64,000 bases of DNA from Elmis aenea (lineage: Eukaryota; Arthropoda; Insecta; Coleoptera; Elmidae), in contig OX393578.1 in assembly GCA_947652605.1 (NCBI GenBank), positions 51,901,415-51,965,414 on the forward strand. The letters are read 5' to 3'. Position 1 is the first letter of the stretch. Every line of letters starts with the position of its first letter. The notes below the pieces were generated by a model. That model worked only from the letters and a program-made list of their open reading frames with translations, was not told the DNA's origin and made no database searches. Shown in pieces: positions 63,645 through 64,000 of this stretch. Made by a program: the position numbers and the translations under genes.

Positions 63645-64000
63645 TGATGCTGTGTTTGAGATTCGACATGAGTATCTCGCTTATTATGATAGCTAGAGTA
63701 CAGGTTAAATTGGCAAAGTTGATAAATTTGGTGCTCATTAATAATCCGAAGTGATATTGGAAATATCTCAAACGGTATCGGAGAAAATTAGGAAAAACCG
63801 GAAAATGCGATTTTTGAAAATCGTCTATAACTCCTTTGAAGTACAAAATATTGTGTATAAACATTGCGCAAGCAACTTTTTAAGCCGAATCGGATGGGGT
63901 CACACATTTTTCCTAGATTGATTCGTTTTTGTTTTATAGCAACCAACTTTATTTTTTCTTATGGGCGCAATTTTTGGTATTTACATAATCAAATAGCATT
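63645..64000. mobile_element. foldback element, family A, cut by window edge
   Basis: A decayed tip (CTGTGTTTGAGATTCGA) is followed by GAGTATCTCGCTTATTATGA and the family A arm (GGTATCGGAGAAAATTAGG, AAGCCGAATCGGATGG). The rest lies outside the window. Confidence 0.78.

Overview
The window looks like AT-rich, transposon-dense nuclear DNA from an arthropod, most probably an insect (perhaps a beetle; the order is a guess). The evidence is one multi-exon animal gene with GT-AG introns, Jockey-type and other non-LTR retrotransposon remains, hAT, piggyBac-like and THAP-type DNA transposons, and many long-terminal-inverted-repeat foldback elements.

The only host gene I can support runs on the minus strand from about 50.4 kb (tentative first exon) or 34.9 kb (first secure exon) to the stop codon at 5231. 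It is a Lbc-type RhoGEF (AKAP13 / GEF-H1 / ARHGEF18 family; probable counterpart of Drosophila cysts). I joined 24 exons by hand with matching splice phases, giving about 1421 codons. The order is a low-complexity N-terminus, an atypical C1 zinc finger, a DH domain, a PH domain, two coiled-coil stretches and a Ser/Thr-rich tail ending in VIYF. A 57-nt exon at 20253-20309 fits the phase of both neighbours and is probably an optional cassette. No other host gene is visible, so the rest is introns, flanks and repeats.

Layout: 1-5230 is the 3' flank, with a perfect 64-bp hairpin and one foldback element. 5231-17193 holds the tail, coiled-coil, PH and DH exons, with large foldback elements in several introns and two hAT-type MITEs sharing one target site. 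17.5-19.6 kb is a LINE RNase H relic split by a foldback element. 21.8-24.3 kb is a THAP-type DNA transposon inside another foldback element. 25.8-26.4 kb carries the C1 exons. 26.6-28.6 kb is a nested foldback pair. 29.6-34.9 kb carries the N-terminal exons. 35-50 kb is a probable giant first intron full of repeats, including a LINE at 43.3-44.9 kb. 50.4-64 kb is upstream flank with a Jockey relic, two hAT relics and a foldback element with a decayed DDE transposase in its core.

The most striking signal is a group of foldback elements that end in CAGGGTG...CACCCTG beside TA. Several otherwise different families also share an internal box, GGGnATCTCG, about 30-45 nt from the tip. The element at 61188-62686 holds a mariner-like DDE transposase relic between TIRs of about 0.5 kb, and the one at 17577-18969 interrupts a LINE reading frame that closes up again if one TA is treated as the target duplication.
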